The notes beneath the pieces were generated by a model that worked only from the letters and a program-made list of their open reading frames with translations, was not told where the DNA came from and did no database searches. DNA of 60,000 bases from Tubulanus polymorphus (Eukaryota; Nemertea; Palaeonemertea; Tubulaniformes; Tubulanidae), in contig NC_134028.1 of NCBI RefSeq assembly GCF_964204645.1, positions 9,591,001 to 9,651,000 of the forward strand. The letters run 5' to 3'. This document shows positions 36,631-49,853 of this stretch, piece after piece; the first letter of the stretch is position 1, and every line of letters begins with the position of its first letter. The position numbers and the translations under genes were made by a program.

Positions 36631-36752
36631 ATTTTCCTTGGCCTTTTTTCCGTGGCCATTTTTTTCTTGGCCATTTTTTTCCTAGACAAATTACCTTGGC
36701 CATTTTTTCCTTGGCCATACTTTCCTGGCCATTTTTTCCCTTGGCCATTTTT
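36631..36752. repeat. Minisatellite (CTTGGCCATTTTTTC)n
   Basis: About seven or eight imperfect copies of a 15-17 bp unit, CTTGGCCATTTTTTC, with variable T-run length. One copy is altered to CCTAGACAAATTAC. Confidence 0.9.
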
Positions 36753-38379
36753 CCAACATTCTGGGGTTTTTTACCGCTAACCCTTAGCAATGCACTGTAA
36801 TGAACAATTTACTTTGTTTTGCTAAATTAACTACTTGTAATCAATTCACTATAGAACTGTGGTCGATCCTAACAAAGAGTCCGGCGTGCTGTTCTAAACT
36901 TCAGTGGACAAAAATCTCTTTCTAAAAATTATATTGCTAAGATATTCCTAGTCTTCATCCTTCAGCATGAACTCTAGGCTTGGTTATATATCGGATTCAT
37001 TAAATGGTATCATGTGTGTGTAGAACGTTTGGGCGAAGGTATTATCCCCCGGTATCACGCGTAAAACAAACAGAAAACATATTTTCATACATAGGTCATC
37101 GCATTATAGAAATTGAACTGTTGACAAGTTGTATTAAATCTCTATAGATGAAACACTTTTAAGGAAAACGCATTATGTTCGTAGTTCTTTTATATCTACT
37201 ATTGACTGTGCGCCTCGGGCTCAGTCAACTCGCCATCTTCATGATTGAAATATTTGATTAGGCAGTCCTATCAAAAGTGGCGTTAATTCATACAAGCGAA
37301 TGATTTGTTGTTTCAAAAGGTTTTTGTTACCGGCTCGTCTACAAGGTAATGGTCGAAATTCCCCGGTAAAAATCCCTTAAGAATACCCATTAAAGAGCTT
37401 ATGATTTGCTGCCGCCGGTATGTTTTCGTTTGTATTGCAAAATTAAGTCCAAAATAACTGGAATCGTTTTAAAGGATTTCTGTGAAAATTTTCAATTTTT
37501 CCCCACACGTCAACAAGTGCCTTTCAAATCAAGATCGATTCCTCATGCGTAAAAACGATTGAAGAAATTTTTGCCGTTTTATTTATCTATGGTTTGATAC
37601 GTCAAGATTTCAGTAAAAAGGGCAACATCATCGTTAGCGAAGCTTGGTATACAAGCAAGCTGACAATAACAAGCCACTGAATTTTATCTGGTTAGGCTTT
37701 GTATAGCTCATTATCTATAGAAAGTCAGTGATTAAGCCCTAAGTAAATATTGCTCAATTAAAGAGAATTCATTATGACAATGTACAAGCGATGACAGGCC
37801 TATGAGGCACCCGTAAATCAAAAATGTATTTCACGGATTTTGCTGTGCGATGCGATAAATTATTGAAACTTTTTATTTGAAATCTTAAATTAAATACTAT
37901 TTGAAATGAAATATTATTTTACCAGTGCAATAACTTAGATATTAGTTTAGTATTAATGAAGTATTTCAATCTTTGGATAAACGTTGGAAAAATGGCAAGG
38001 CGAAAATTGCCGCTAAATAAACATTAGAATTTGCAGGTTTTGTAATAACTTTGAATTGTTAAATTTTACTGGACATTGGTGTATGCTGAATATCACGAAC
38101 AACGAAACATATATCTCATACAAACGTTGATTGTCTTTTTCAACTTTCTTCATTTCAATAAAAATCAATCGATTTTTAAGTCGATTTAATTACCAGGATA
38201 GCGACTATATGCATTTGTGCTTTTAATCAACTGGTTTCCGAATCCGTGGTATGTCAATCAAATAATAATATTTAAGTCGAGAAAAAGTAAGATGCATTCT
38301 ATCAACTAATTTCAATGTAAAGACTATAGTGCTTCGTATATGAATCAATACTAAAGCATTCATACCGCAGACCACTTAA

Positions 38380-39386
<1,007 letters not shown>

Positions 39387-39759
39387 GAGGTGTTTAAACA
39401 TAATGGTCACATGAGTAATTAAATGGTTGTGTCACAAAGGGAGAAATCTGCCTTAGACATATCATCACGATATCTGGAGTTCTGGGCTTAGTAACGCATG
39501 TTTAGAATGAATTTTATCCGATATTTTTGTAACATAATGTTTTTTCTCTGCAAATTCCTGACGTTTTGTGGGTGCTAACGTTCAGTGGCTAGTAGGCTGG
39601 ATTGTATTTTCCCTTATTTCATAGATCTCCATGCATATAAACTTGAACTGAACTGAATGGGAACTGAGTTCGGTTAGGAGTAAAAACCTCCTCATTAACT
39701 CCTATTTCTGAATTGTATATAACACCCTCGATATGAAATAGGAAAGCGTCGGAAATAAT

Positions 39760-42700
39760 AATAACGCGGAACGATTGAAACTCTGTTTCTTAAATATTAA
39801 AGGATTATTCAGTCGGAAAGCTGGTACACGGACATGTAAACTGGACCTTCCGGAAATCCAGGCTTTATTAGACGTGAATGATATAATCGCATTCGAGGAA
39901 ACCTGGAACTCTAAAGACACCGTATTTTCAGTACCCAGTGGATATACGTTTTTTCAAAGTACGAGAATGAAAAACCCACGCGCGCGTCGAAATTCTGGCG
40001 GATTGTTGCTACTTTTTAAATCCGAATTACGGCAGGGTATTGAATTATTAGAAAATAACCATCCTGATATTTTATGGGTGAAATTATCAAAAGAATTCTT
40101 TAATTTTGAAAGAGATATGTTTATTTGTTTAGTGTATGTAGCTTGTGATAATCGTGGCACGGATGACTTCTTTCATGATCTGAGTTGTCAGATACTTGCT
40201 CATCAACTTAATGGCAATGTATTGGTGGCTGGTGACATAAATGCACGGACCAATGTATACTCGGGTCTCCCTCCCGATCCGGATGCTATTAATATGCAAT
40301 TTCTTGAGTTCGAACATGGGGTACGAAAATTACTTGAAGACCATGATATTGACACAACTAGATCATCTCAAGATGATACTGTTAGACCAGATATTAGAGG
40401 CATGAATATGATAAACATGTGCATAGGTTGTAATTTGTTAATATTAAACGGTAGGGCATTTCAGGATAAATCGGTTGGAAAGTTTACGTGTCATCAACCA
40501 GGTGGCAAAAGTGTGGTCGATTATGTATTAGCCGATTTTAACATGATTGATATACTGTCTGACTTCCACGTGTCTGACGAATTACCTTTCTCTGACCACG
40601 CGATAATTTCTTTTAGTTTGCAGGCTAGGATTGCTAAACACGATAATGCCTCGAATACAAATTTTACGTCCCATAACAAAACTACTTGTCACAAATTCAA
40701 ATGGCGTAAAGAAAGGGAAGTTGAATTTGCTCAGTATATGCATTCAGATGATACCCAATCTTACCTCAACGATATTATAAACAATGCAATTAATAGAGAA
40801 CATAATGAGTTTTCAATTAACGAATTGGTTAACGATTTTTCAAAATTCTTCCAGACTGCGGTCGAAAAAGTTCATGGTTCATTTCAAAATTCGAGGAACA
40901 TGAATAACAATAGGCCTATATCATGGTATGACGGCTCGTGCAGAAAAGCACGAAACGTGTTCAGCCGGGCAGTGCACCGACACAGATTATACCCGAATGA
41001 TTTAAACCGATTTCTGGTCAAAGAAGCACGGGATAAATACAAGTCCACTATAAATAGTGCTAAAGCATTGTATGATGAACGTATGCTGGATGACCTGCTG
41101 AAAGCGCTAGATTCAAATAACCACAGAGATCTATGGTCCAAATTTAAAGGGCCCAATGAATACGTTGATACTCAACTAAGCATTGATGACTTATATGAGC
41201 ATTTTAAAAGTATCTCGTATGAAGATCGCCCTCCACTGGATGTTGATATCGACGTATCTGATCACATACTTGATCAGCAAATCACATTGGAGGAGGTTAA
41301 TAGAGCATTTAAAATGCTAAAAAGAAATAAATCTGCAGGAATAGATGGTATAAAAGGCGAGGTATTTATCGCTGGTGGCAACCCAATTGTTACTCAACTT
41401 ACTATTCTTTTTAATACTATATTAGATAGTGGACGCTATCCCGAATCATGGAGCACTGGCTATATTGTTCCACTACACAAGGGTGGTTCAAACAATTCAG
41501 CAAATAATTACAGGGGCATAACCATCTTGTCGGTATTTGGCAAACTCTTCTCAATAATTTTGAATACTAGATTAACTTCATGGTGTGAGGCATACTCTGT
41601 TCTATCGGAGGCGCAAGCTGGCTTTAGGCCAACTTATAGTACAACGGACCAAATATTTGTATTGAATTCGGTTATAAATCACCTGTTAAACAAGAATTTC
41701 AAATTATACGCGGCCTTCATTGATTTTTCGAAGGCGTTTGATTTGGTTGACCGCTCGTTATTACTACAACAACTCTGTGAGTGGGATCTCGGGTAAAATA
41801 TTATGTATTATCAAATCTATGTATATGTCCACAAAATCATGTGTAAGATATCAAAACCATTACTCTGATTATTTCATTTGTGACACAGGGGTCAGACAGG
41901 GTGAATGTCTATCACCTTTGCTTTTTAGTCTTTTTATCAATGATATGGAAAGCTGTGTGAAATCCGGAAATTATGAGGGAATTGATATGGGAACTCTGAA
42001 ACTATTATTACTCTTATATGCTGATGACACGGTAGTGCTGGCAGATTCTCCTGACTCTCTTCAAGTGGCGCTCGATAATGTTTATATCTATTGTGAAACC
42101 AGACATATTAAGATAAATTATGATTAAAAAAAATAGTTATATTTAGGAAATCTGCTAACGCTCGGTTATATAAATGGACAATTAACGGTCGAGTACTTGA
42201 ATGTGTGAGTCATTTCAAATACCTAGGCTTGGTATTTAATTTTAATGGAAAATTTACTCAAACTATAGACTCGCTAGCAAATAATGGAAAAGCAGCGTAT
42301 TTCACATTTCGCAAATATCTTTTACGCTACCCAAACATAACAACACGCTTAGCACTCAAGTTCTTTAACGCCATGGTTGTACCGGTCTTAAACTATGGAT
42401 GTCAAATATGGGGGTTTCAGGTAGAGAAGAAATTGGAGCGCATTGTTCTTAAATTCTATAAATCTCTACTGGGTGTAAAACAGACCACACCGGACGTTTT
42501 TTGTCAATGGGGAATTAGGTGAATATCCACTGTTTATTTTCCAGCGACTACAGGTACTGAAATACTGGCTGCGGATCATTAAAACAAAACCTGAAAAACT
42601 TTCAAAAAGAGTTTATGATTTCGTGTTCACCGAATGTCAAGGTTCACTTCACATAGTAAATTGGGCATCAAAAGTTAGGGATCTGTTGAATAGCCTGGGA

Positions 42701-42800
42701 TATGGCGAATTCTGGATTAATCAGAGGGTTGAAAACGAATTGTGGTTTATCCGTTCAGTCGAACAACGTATGAAAGATATTTATTGTCAAAATTGGTTTA
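39760..42800 (+). mobile_element. Non-LTR retrotransposon A (endonuclease + reverse transcriptase), 3'-truncated
   Basis: An APE-type endonuclease is followed by a reverse transcriptase. The first 673 codons (39775-41796) stay open; the true start codon is unclear because the frame is open further upstream. Endonuclease signatures include LNIKGL near the start, FEETW, NVLVAGDINARTN and the closing LPFSDHAIISFSL. RT signatures include NKSAGIDGIKGEVF, NYRGITILSVFGKLFS, EAQAGFRP and AAFIDFSKAFD. A frameshift near 41790 moves to the frame with GVRQGECLSPLLFSLFIND and the catalytic YADD box (41720-42127). A stop at 42124 and another frameshift near 42520 follow. Coding stops abruptly near 42797, where retrotransposon B begins in the opposite orientation. 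Confidence 0.95.
39775..41796 (+). pseudogene. LINE endonuclease/reverse-transcriptase ORF, frameshifted
   Basis: This is the longest open frame in the window and covers the whole endonuclease domain (residues about 1-290), a linker with the helical YDGSCRKARNVFSRAVHRHR region (about 390-410) and the first three RT blocks up to FSKAFDLVDR. It ends at a frameshift before the catalytic YADD, which continues in another frame at 41720-42127. The product could not be a full reverse transcriptase. The length of intact frame suggests a fairly recent insertion. Confidence 0.9.
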
Positions 42801-44990
42801 ATAATAATAATCTTTATTTTTCAAAGAAATTGAAACAATTTATAACATGATATCCATACATAAATATAAATAAGTATAAAATGTGCCAATATCAAATGAA
42901 GGAACCCAGTGAAGCAAATGCTTGTAGATCTGGGCACCCACTCTACACACACTCATTCTTCACAAGCATGCAGACATTCACAGATTCACACACAACATAC
43001 CAGTACAGTAAACATGGCTCAGATAAATGATTGTTTGAAATTCAGTATTTTAAGAGTTTATTGCTTTTAAATGATTGTTTGAGGGAATTTAGTGATTTTT
43101 TTGACTTAAGGTTGTTATCGGAGTTTTGCCACATTATTGGAATTAAATTGAGGAATCTTTTATTATAAATGCTTTTCTTATGGTGAGCGTTTCGGGGATG
43201 ATTGTGCTGACGAGTATTGTACTGATGATATACCGAATTCTTTTGAAATAAGTCTATGATCGGTGCTGGTAGTTCATTGTTGATAAGCTGATATGCGTGT
43301 CTAAGTATTTCTAACTGGATCATATCTTGGAATTTTAGAATTTTTAATTTGCGAAAGATTGGATCTGTGGGGCTATTTGTATGCTGATTTAGAAATAATT
43401 CGAACGGCTTTTTTCTGTAATTTTTCTAATCTGGACAGGTTTCTTTTTAAGATAAGAGGGCCCCATGAGATGAGTGAGTACGTAAAATGGCAATGGATAT
43501 AACTGAAATAAAGTTGTCTTAAACAATATGTAGGTACTAAATGTTTAACAGAGTTAATTAAATAAATTTGACAAGCTATTTTGGTGCAGATTTTACTAAT
43601 GTGTAAATTGAAATCAAGAAACTCGTCTAAATGTAATCCAAGGAAGCATGTTGATGATACTAAATTAAGTTCCTTGTTGTCTACTTTTATCGTATAATCT
43701 TGATTCTTAATATTTTCAATTCTATTTGGTTTAAAAAGAATAACTTTTGTTTTAGAAAATGTTAACAGTTAAATTATTAGCAGTAAACCAATCTTGTAGT
43801 ATATTCAAGTCATTTTCAATGGTTTGTATCAGATAATCAATTGAGCTTCCACTAATATATACGGTCGTGTCGTCGGCGAATAAGATAGGTTTACATTTTT
43901 TCAGACACATGTGCATATCGTTAATGTATACTAAAAACAGTAATGGTCCTAATACGGAACCTTGAGGTATACCGTAGTTAATGTGTGATATTTCAGATTG
44001 AATACTGGAGAAGTTAACATACATTGAGCGCTTTTCTAGGTAACTTTTAAACCATGACAAAACATTTCCTCTTATACCATATACATATAATTTATGAATT
44101 AGATATTCAATATTTAGGCAATCGAATGCTTTACTCAAATCAATAAATGCGGCTAGTGAAAAAAACAGTTAGATTCAAATGATTTTATTATATTTCCTAT
44201 TAGTTCCATGCTAGCATGGCTGGTAGCATGGCCAGTTCTAAAACCATATTGACTTTTATATAAGATGAGTACTTAACCAAATAGCCATATAATCGCTTGT
44301 GTATTATCTTTTCAAGAATTTTAGAGATGGTTGGCAATAGTGATATCGGTCGATAGTTTTCAAAGCTCCTTTTATCGTCTCTTTTATAGATAGGTGTAAC
44401 ACTGGCTATTTTAAATGCATCCGGGAAGATTCCAGTTTCTATTGATTTATTAAAAATTGTAACAAGAGGTTTTGCAATTATGTTACCGATGTGCTTTAAA
44501 AGAATACTACTAATATTATCGTGACCCGCGGACGGTTTGGGATCAAAATTAGAAATTATTTTTCAACTTCACTTTCATCCGTCGGAAATAAAAACAAGTT
44601 ACTGCTATACATATCAGGCATATAATCTTTGAAATCTGTTCTTGGTTTTGGAAGTTTTTTTGATAACTCATGACCTACAGAACTGAAGAATTTACAAAAA
44701 CCATTACTAATGTCTTGCTTGTTATTACTTAATTTACCATTTATATTAAAGATATCAGGAATGCAATCTTTATTATTTGTTTTTCCGAGAAGATCTTTCA
44801 TAGTGGACCAAAGTTTTCTACCGTTATTTCTAAAATTAGTTAATTTTTCACTGTAGAATCTTTCCTTTGCTGCTCTTTTAGCAGAATTATCGGCGTTACG
44901 ATATTTTTTATATTCAACGTAGTTCGGGTGGTTTTTATCAAGTCCGATAATACTTTTATACAACTTATTACATCTGCAGGATGTAGGTAA
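42797..44990 (-). mobile_element. Non-LTR retrotransposon B, 5'-truncated, inserted into A
   Basis: On the minus strand the pieces read in order: a pre-RT linker (44980-44556) with KLWSTMKDLLGKTNNKDC; RT start with GHDNISSILLKHI and NYRPISLLPTISKILEKIIHKRL (about 44530-44290); LSKAFDCLNIEYLIHKLY, YGIPQGSVLGPLLFLVYIND and LFADDTTVYI (44150-43752); and a C-terminal part with NNELPAPIIDLF and YNTRQ (43323-43042). A few frameshifts separate them. The 3' end is a short untranslated region closing with AATAAAG and ATT repeats at about 42797-42820. It has no endonuclease and so is 5'-truncated, as is usual for LINE copies. It resembles Jockey/CR1-group elements. Confidence 0.93.
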
Positions 44991-45044
44991 AAATCCCCCC
45001 GGTAAAAATGGAGGGAATGACAAGTATGAGTAGGTGTTCATCAT

Positions 45045-47156
45045 TCGCGTGGGACTGGCTGAAAATCATATAATGTAGTGATATCAAATCATATTTACTG
45101 AAACTCACAATTTATTGTTTGCATCAAATGGAAAATCCATTTCCAGATAGCCTCACAATAGACTCATTTTGTGATATTCGTTTATCGACTAAAAAATAAA
45201 TGCTCAGCAACTAAATCAAAAATCAATATATGTTGTACAAGAATTCACCGTAAATGGTGAAATATCTTATAACAGGACATCTAAACAGGTTTTGGAAAAT
45301 GTTTCCACAATTTGTTTTGAGTGGTATCACATTTCTGTTCTACAGCACGGCTGTCCTCTTCTGCAAGTGACATAACAACATGGCTGTGGCCTATACCTGC
45401 AAATGACACTAAACAAGGCCATTATGCAAGTGGCACTAACAGTCGAACCTCGTACAATGGGGTACCCGCAGTGCTGCTGTGGCAATCGAGGATTCCACTT
45501 ATGGCAGGCAAGGATCCGCCAGGTTTGCTAGTAGATAGTTGGTCGCCCGCGTTCGATTTCCCCTACATTTCAATTAAATCTGAATGAACTTTTCCCTTAA
45601 ATGAATCGATAAATGAAAACTGTACTGATATCTGAGTAGAAGAATGAGAGTATTGTATATTTGGCGTCTAAAAGTCTAGTTTGATGTACATTGAAAATGG
45701 CCTAATTTTGATAACGGACGACCTATTGTGTGTCACGCCATCTGGCAGGATAGCTAGTTTTGCGGGTACCCCATTCGACTTGCAACGAAAATCTTGGGGT
45801 AATACGATGAATCGTAGAATTCTTTGGCTTTTCTTATTAGCACCCTTTAAAGCATCCTATAAAATGTTAGCTTAGTACGATCACCTTAATACGATATTTT
45901 TACGATTTCCTTTTCATTTCTGTAATAAACAAACACGCTTAGTACGATGGTCCATGTAAAAAGGTCCCACTTTTTTAAATTTGGCATTGCTTGCGCGTCG
46001 TTTCGACTATCTAATGTGTTGCTGCGTTGACCACACGGTCCTGGGAGGTATGATCGGTAAACCTCTATCCGTACTTGTTATAACCACGTCTAAAAAGCTA
46101 CGTAGCTGCCGATACTCGGGATTACTGATCGTTCTGGTCCGTTCGGATTCGGTGGCGTTACTGGAAAGGATTGAGGTTATTCATCTGAACAAAAATGCGA
46201 AAATACAGTAGTACCACGCATAAGTCGGACACGTGAATGTCGGAAAAAAGCTCCAAGTCGGCCAGAATTGAAATGTACGATTTTTTCCATTCATTCTCTA
46301 TTCTCCTATTAATTTCTATGTAATATTCGAATTTTCAGCTGAAATGTGATCGAAATAAAGGAAAATCATGTTTCTGAGTCGGCTTTGTGTTTTATTCATC
46401 TAAAAGGGGACAAACATTAAAGACTTCTTTGAACATGGACCGGGGTAGATACACTTTTATTTTGCAAATATCCAATAGGAACTTGAGTTTTCTTGCATAA
46501 GAAATTATTCATTATCTATTTGTTTGCCCATTTTCTCATTCGTCAATTTTGTGACCGACTTTTGTCTTTGTCCGTTGACGAACTCTCGTCGTTCAGCTGT
46601 CCCGGTATCTTCCTGTCTTTCTAGCGCTGTATTGTTTTATCAATGTATTGTAGTTAAGTAGATAATGAAGTGGAAAATCGGACTTTTGGGGCGGGAATAG
46701 TGAAAATTCGACTTAAACTAATACAACTTGAATTATGTCGGCAAAATTGTGCTGGTCCTGTTATTTACTTGTATAAAACTGATCGATATTTTCCAACCTG
46801 TCCTTTCCAGATGAATTGTTTTACCTTAGGATATTTCGCCATTTACAATGAATCCCTGTACAAACCATATTGATTTTTAATTTAGTTGTATTTACATTTT
46901 ACACGATGATAAATTTTCATAAATCTGAGTAAATTTGGGTAGATTCCAGGGAATGGATTTTTCATTTAATGCGAACTACAAATTTAACTAAAGAATCGAA
47001 GCTATAATAAAGACTTTAATGATACCTTGATATTATACTTAAATCAATTTTCCAATACGCGAAGACATGGTCAGTTCTCATACCCTCAGTCAGTCGACTC
47101 AGATAGACAGTACACTCTCAGACAGTCAGTATACTCCCATTTGATCCTCGTGAATC
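45045..47156. other. Intergenic stretch upstream of the GPCR
   Basis: No gene recognised. An interspersed repeat lies at 45440-45550. At 46204 TA|CAGTAGTACCACGCATAAGTCGGACAC looks like one end of a pogo-type element; I could not find its partner, although nearby segments near 45870 and 45940 with CTTAGTACGATGG may be parts of related copies. Confidence 0.5.
45440..45550 (+). repeat. Interspersed repeat shared with 22450-22560
   Basis: ATGGGGTACCCGCAGTG is followed by TGTGGCAATCGAGGATTCC and CACTTATGGCAGGCAAGGAT, matching the minus strand near 22470-22540. I cannot assign the family. Confidence 0.6.
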
Positions 47157-48095
47157 ATGAATTCAACTCAGATGCAAATCGGACGAACTTACAGGAGCTA
47201 CATCATTCTTATGTCCGTGGTGAACAGGTCTGCAATCTACGGTACCCTGTCATTGGCTATTCTGCCTACCGTGTTCCTGTTAGGAGCCTTCGGGAATACA
47301 GCTTCTTTCCTGATAATGATAAGTCACAGATTCCGCAGTTTATGTTACGCTAACTATCTGATCGTTTTGTCTCTCAGTGATATCACGGTTTGCATTAATT
47401 TTACACTGATTCCTGTTTTACAGTTTGTTCTCATGCGTGTTAAAGGTGGTCCTATATTCATCATGAATTCATTGATCCGTTGTCAAATCTATGAATTTAC
47501 AACGGAACTGGCAGTCTTCAATAGTTCGTGGTTAATAGTAGCAATATCTCTAGAACGTGCGGCAGTTGTGCTCTTCCCAATTACATCTCGTTTTGTATGT
47601 ACACAAAAATTCGCTAGATTTGCTACATTGCTGATTATTGCGGTGAATGCACTGGTTCTATATCTTCTACCAACTTTGTCCATACACTTTTCTGACAAGT
47701 TTTTCGGATGTTACTATGAACTATTAGACCAAAAAAGATATTTCACCATAATTGTTATTTACATTTACCTTTTACCGTTAACTCTAATCATTGCATCAAA
47801 TTCTGTTATAATAATTCAGTTATTTAGAGGTTCAAAAATCGTTTCGTCTGATCAGAAAACTATAAAATCAAAACGTACAACAATAATGCTCGTAACAGTT
47901 TCACTCGCATTTGCAATATTTACACTTCCATCCACTGTTACTGCATTGTTACCAATCTCTGAAGAATTTAAATTTGTTCTATATGATATTTTTGCCCAGT
48001 TTCAAATGTGGAACTATGTAGTAAATTTTTACATTTATCTTTTACTGGGACGAGAAATTCGTGAATATTTCTGTATGAAAATCAGCTGTAGATAA
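47157..48095 (+). CDS. Rhodopsin-class G protein-coupled receptor, orphan, single exon
   Basis: The 312-residue protein has seven hydrophobic segments at about 28-54, 65-90, 113-135, 155-175, 196-222, 241-266 and 278-297. Family landmarks: GN in TM1 (residues 45-47), LSLSD in TM2 (71-75), Cys109 and Cys185 able to form the TM3-ECL2 disulfide, Pro207 in TM5, FTLP in TM6 and NFYIY (290-294) in place of NPxxY. The DRY box reads ERA (133-135) and the TM6 Trp is absent. N-glycosylation sites lie at the N-terminus (NST) and elsewhere. The start chosen gives a short extracellular N-terminus typical of peptide receptors. The overall pattern fits the expanded invertebrate orphan peptide-receptor-like group; the ligand cannot be inferred. 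The frame is intact and intronless. Confidence 0.92.
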   Translation: MNSTQMQIGRTYRSYIILMSVVNRSAIYGTLSLAILPTVFLLGAFGNTASFLIMISHRFRSLCYANYLIVLSLSDITVCINFTLIPVLQFVLMRVKGGPIFIMNSLIRCQIYEFTTELAVFNSSWLIVAISLERAAVVLFPITSRFVCTQKFARFATLLIIAVNALVLYLLPTLSIHFSDKFFGCYYELLDQKRYFTIIVIYIYLLPLTLIIASNSVIIIQLFRGSKIVSSDQKTIKSKRTTIMLVTVSLAFAIFTLPSTVTALLPISEEFKFVLYDIFAQFQMWNYVVNFYIYLLLGREIREYFCMKISCR

Positions 48096-48554
48096 TCAGT
48101 CAAATAACCGTTGATTTTAAACTCGATTCAATTTGCATAACTTATTTCGAATATACATTAATGTTGTTATCCTCAATGACATTTTAGTGGAAAATTTTAC
48201 GTGGCATCAATTAAGAACTGCCTTTGAAAATTCCTGCCAATGAGGTTAAGTCTTGGAACTGTTGTTTACTGTTGTAATCAGAGAATGATAGCGGGTATTG
48301 TTGGTGAATTGAGTCACCACACCTACCTGGTCACCAAACTAACCAGATAAACATAAACTAGCGCTCGGTGGTGTATTTGTTAGCACACCTGACCTACATC
48401 CCGCATTCCTGTTCCGAATCTAGGTTTTGGTACTAGTTTTTTGTCTTTTTAATAGGAGTTGGAAAAATATGTCTATTTTAGAAAAAAGAACTGCCCTTGC
48501 TGCTGACTACGGGCCTGTGTATTAATGTGGTTCGATGAAAATAGCTTTCGAAAA

Positions 48555-48645
48555 CGCCTGTCAACGAATAGGATTCAACCTCAAAACATCGGAGAGTGCG
48601 AGCGTAACGCTCTACCAACTGAACCACGAAGAAGAACTGCCAGGC
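48555..48645 (-). mobile_element. tRNA-derived SINE head or tRNA relic
   Basis: The minus strand has an A box, TGGTTCAGTTGGTAGAGCG, and a B box, GGTTGAATCC, spaced as in a tRNA. The acceptor stem does not pair properly and the anticodon arm is irregular, so a SINE head or degraded tRNA gene is likelier than a working tRNA. Confidence 0.5.
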
Positions 48646-49134
48646 AGCTTCTTTTTAACTACTTATAGCCTTACCCTAACCCTAATCCTTACCCCTTGGG
48701 ACCTCTAGACCCTAAGCCTCTGGACCCTCTAACCCCTTAATCCGATTGAAAAAGCCGCCATTTTTATAGATTGTATACATAGTGGGCTCAATCTCAAATA
48801 TACTTTATTGTTCTCTGTAATGCAAATCCGCTATCGGATTTCCATAATAAAGAAGGGAAGAAAGAGAATTAAGTCCAAAGAGAATTAAGAATCTTGATTA
48901 ACAAATAAACGTATCTTATTTTTCATTTATCAACTTTGAATTTCAATGGAATTTGAGATTTTTGGCGACAACACGGATGCGCATTTTCCTCCATGACGGT
49001 AAGGCTGATTGGCTGCCTGAAAAGTGAATTGCTGAATCGACGTCCCGCAAATAATGCTATCTTTAGATCTCCGATTACAAAAAAGCAGCAATATGTAGAT
49101 TGATATGAATCTTCATCGTGTACCTTAAACGGAG

Positions 49135-49270
49135 GACACACTGGGCGATTTCGTCGGCCGATTTCGTCGCCCAACGAAATCCCCGGTAAATCGCCTTGTG
49201 TGTGTCTGGGCAATCGCCTTCGGCGATTTAGTCGGCCGACGAAATCGCCCGAATCCAACATTCTGTCGCC
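49135..49270. mobile_element. MITE rich in GGCGATTTCGTCGGC
   Basis: The motif GGCGATTTCGTCGGC and its complement GCCGACGAAATCGCC recur in direct and inverted arrangement; CACACTGGGCGATTTCGTCGG on the left faces GTCGGCCGACGAAATCGCCC on the right, with GTGTGTGTCTGGGCAATCGCC between. The segment is much more GC-rich than its surroundings. Confidence 0.6.
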
Positions 49271-49759
49271 GGCGATTTCGTCAGAATTTCCACAATGATT
49301 CAGTCAAAGATAAAAAATTCTTGAATTGAAGAGAGTTACTCAGTACGCCTGATGATGATGGCTTTTAGTGTTTCGCCGAAACGTTGCTCTAAATAAATCT
49401 CTTTCAATGTGATATATTCTTTTCTGCACTCACTGCAGAAGATCGTAACTGGTGCAGAATTCGGCCCAAGAAACAGTGTGTTATAGCCCGTAGTCCCAGC
49501 AGTGGCACCGGCATCTTTACATGTCTTAGGAAGTCCATCGCAACACCATGATTAAATTAAAATTTGATTCGAAAAGCCGATACATAGCATAGAGCTTTTT
49601 AACTTTGTAGTTTTATTGGTGATATTTAAGCACCTAATTGTGATGCTTTTTTCGCACATTAAAATATTTGAAGAATAGATGGATTCTGCGTAAAAAAGTG
49701 AAATGTCGGTTTGCTTACGGATAATCGACTAATTGATATTTGAAAGTTTCGATACTTAC

Positions 49760-49853
49760 AGGAATATGTTACGATTTTTTTCATTCCAAGCATAGTTTTA
49801 CTTGTATAAACTAAAGCAATCATAAAAGTCAGAATTAATAAAATCGATTTCAT
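49760..49853 (-). CDS. Possible first exon encoding a signal peptide
   Basis: On the minus strand an ATG opens MKSILLILTFMIALVYTSK, a good secretory signal (Lys followed by a 15-residue hydrophobic core). The frame runs 31 codons to a strong donor, T|GTAAGTAT. No downstream exon was identified between here and the GPCR, so the gene is unknown. It lies 3' of the metalloprotease on the same strand. A chance hydrophobic frame next to a chance donor remains possible. Confidence 0.3.

Larger units (their letters stand above)
48096..49759. other. GPCR 3' flank and repeats
   Basis: It holds the GPCR 3' untranslated region, whose end I cannot fix. A tRNA-like segment lies at 48555-48645 and an inverted-repeat element at 49135-49270. 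A short telomere-like TACCCTAACCCTAA is at 48670. No other gene is recognised. Confidence 0.5.

Noticed and set aside
48923-49261. 112-codon minus-strand frame
   Set aside because: Most of it lies over the inverted-repeat element at 49135-49270; the Arg-rich stretch is the element's GC-rich motif.
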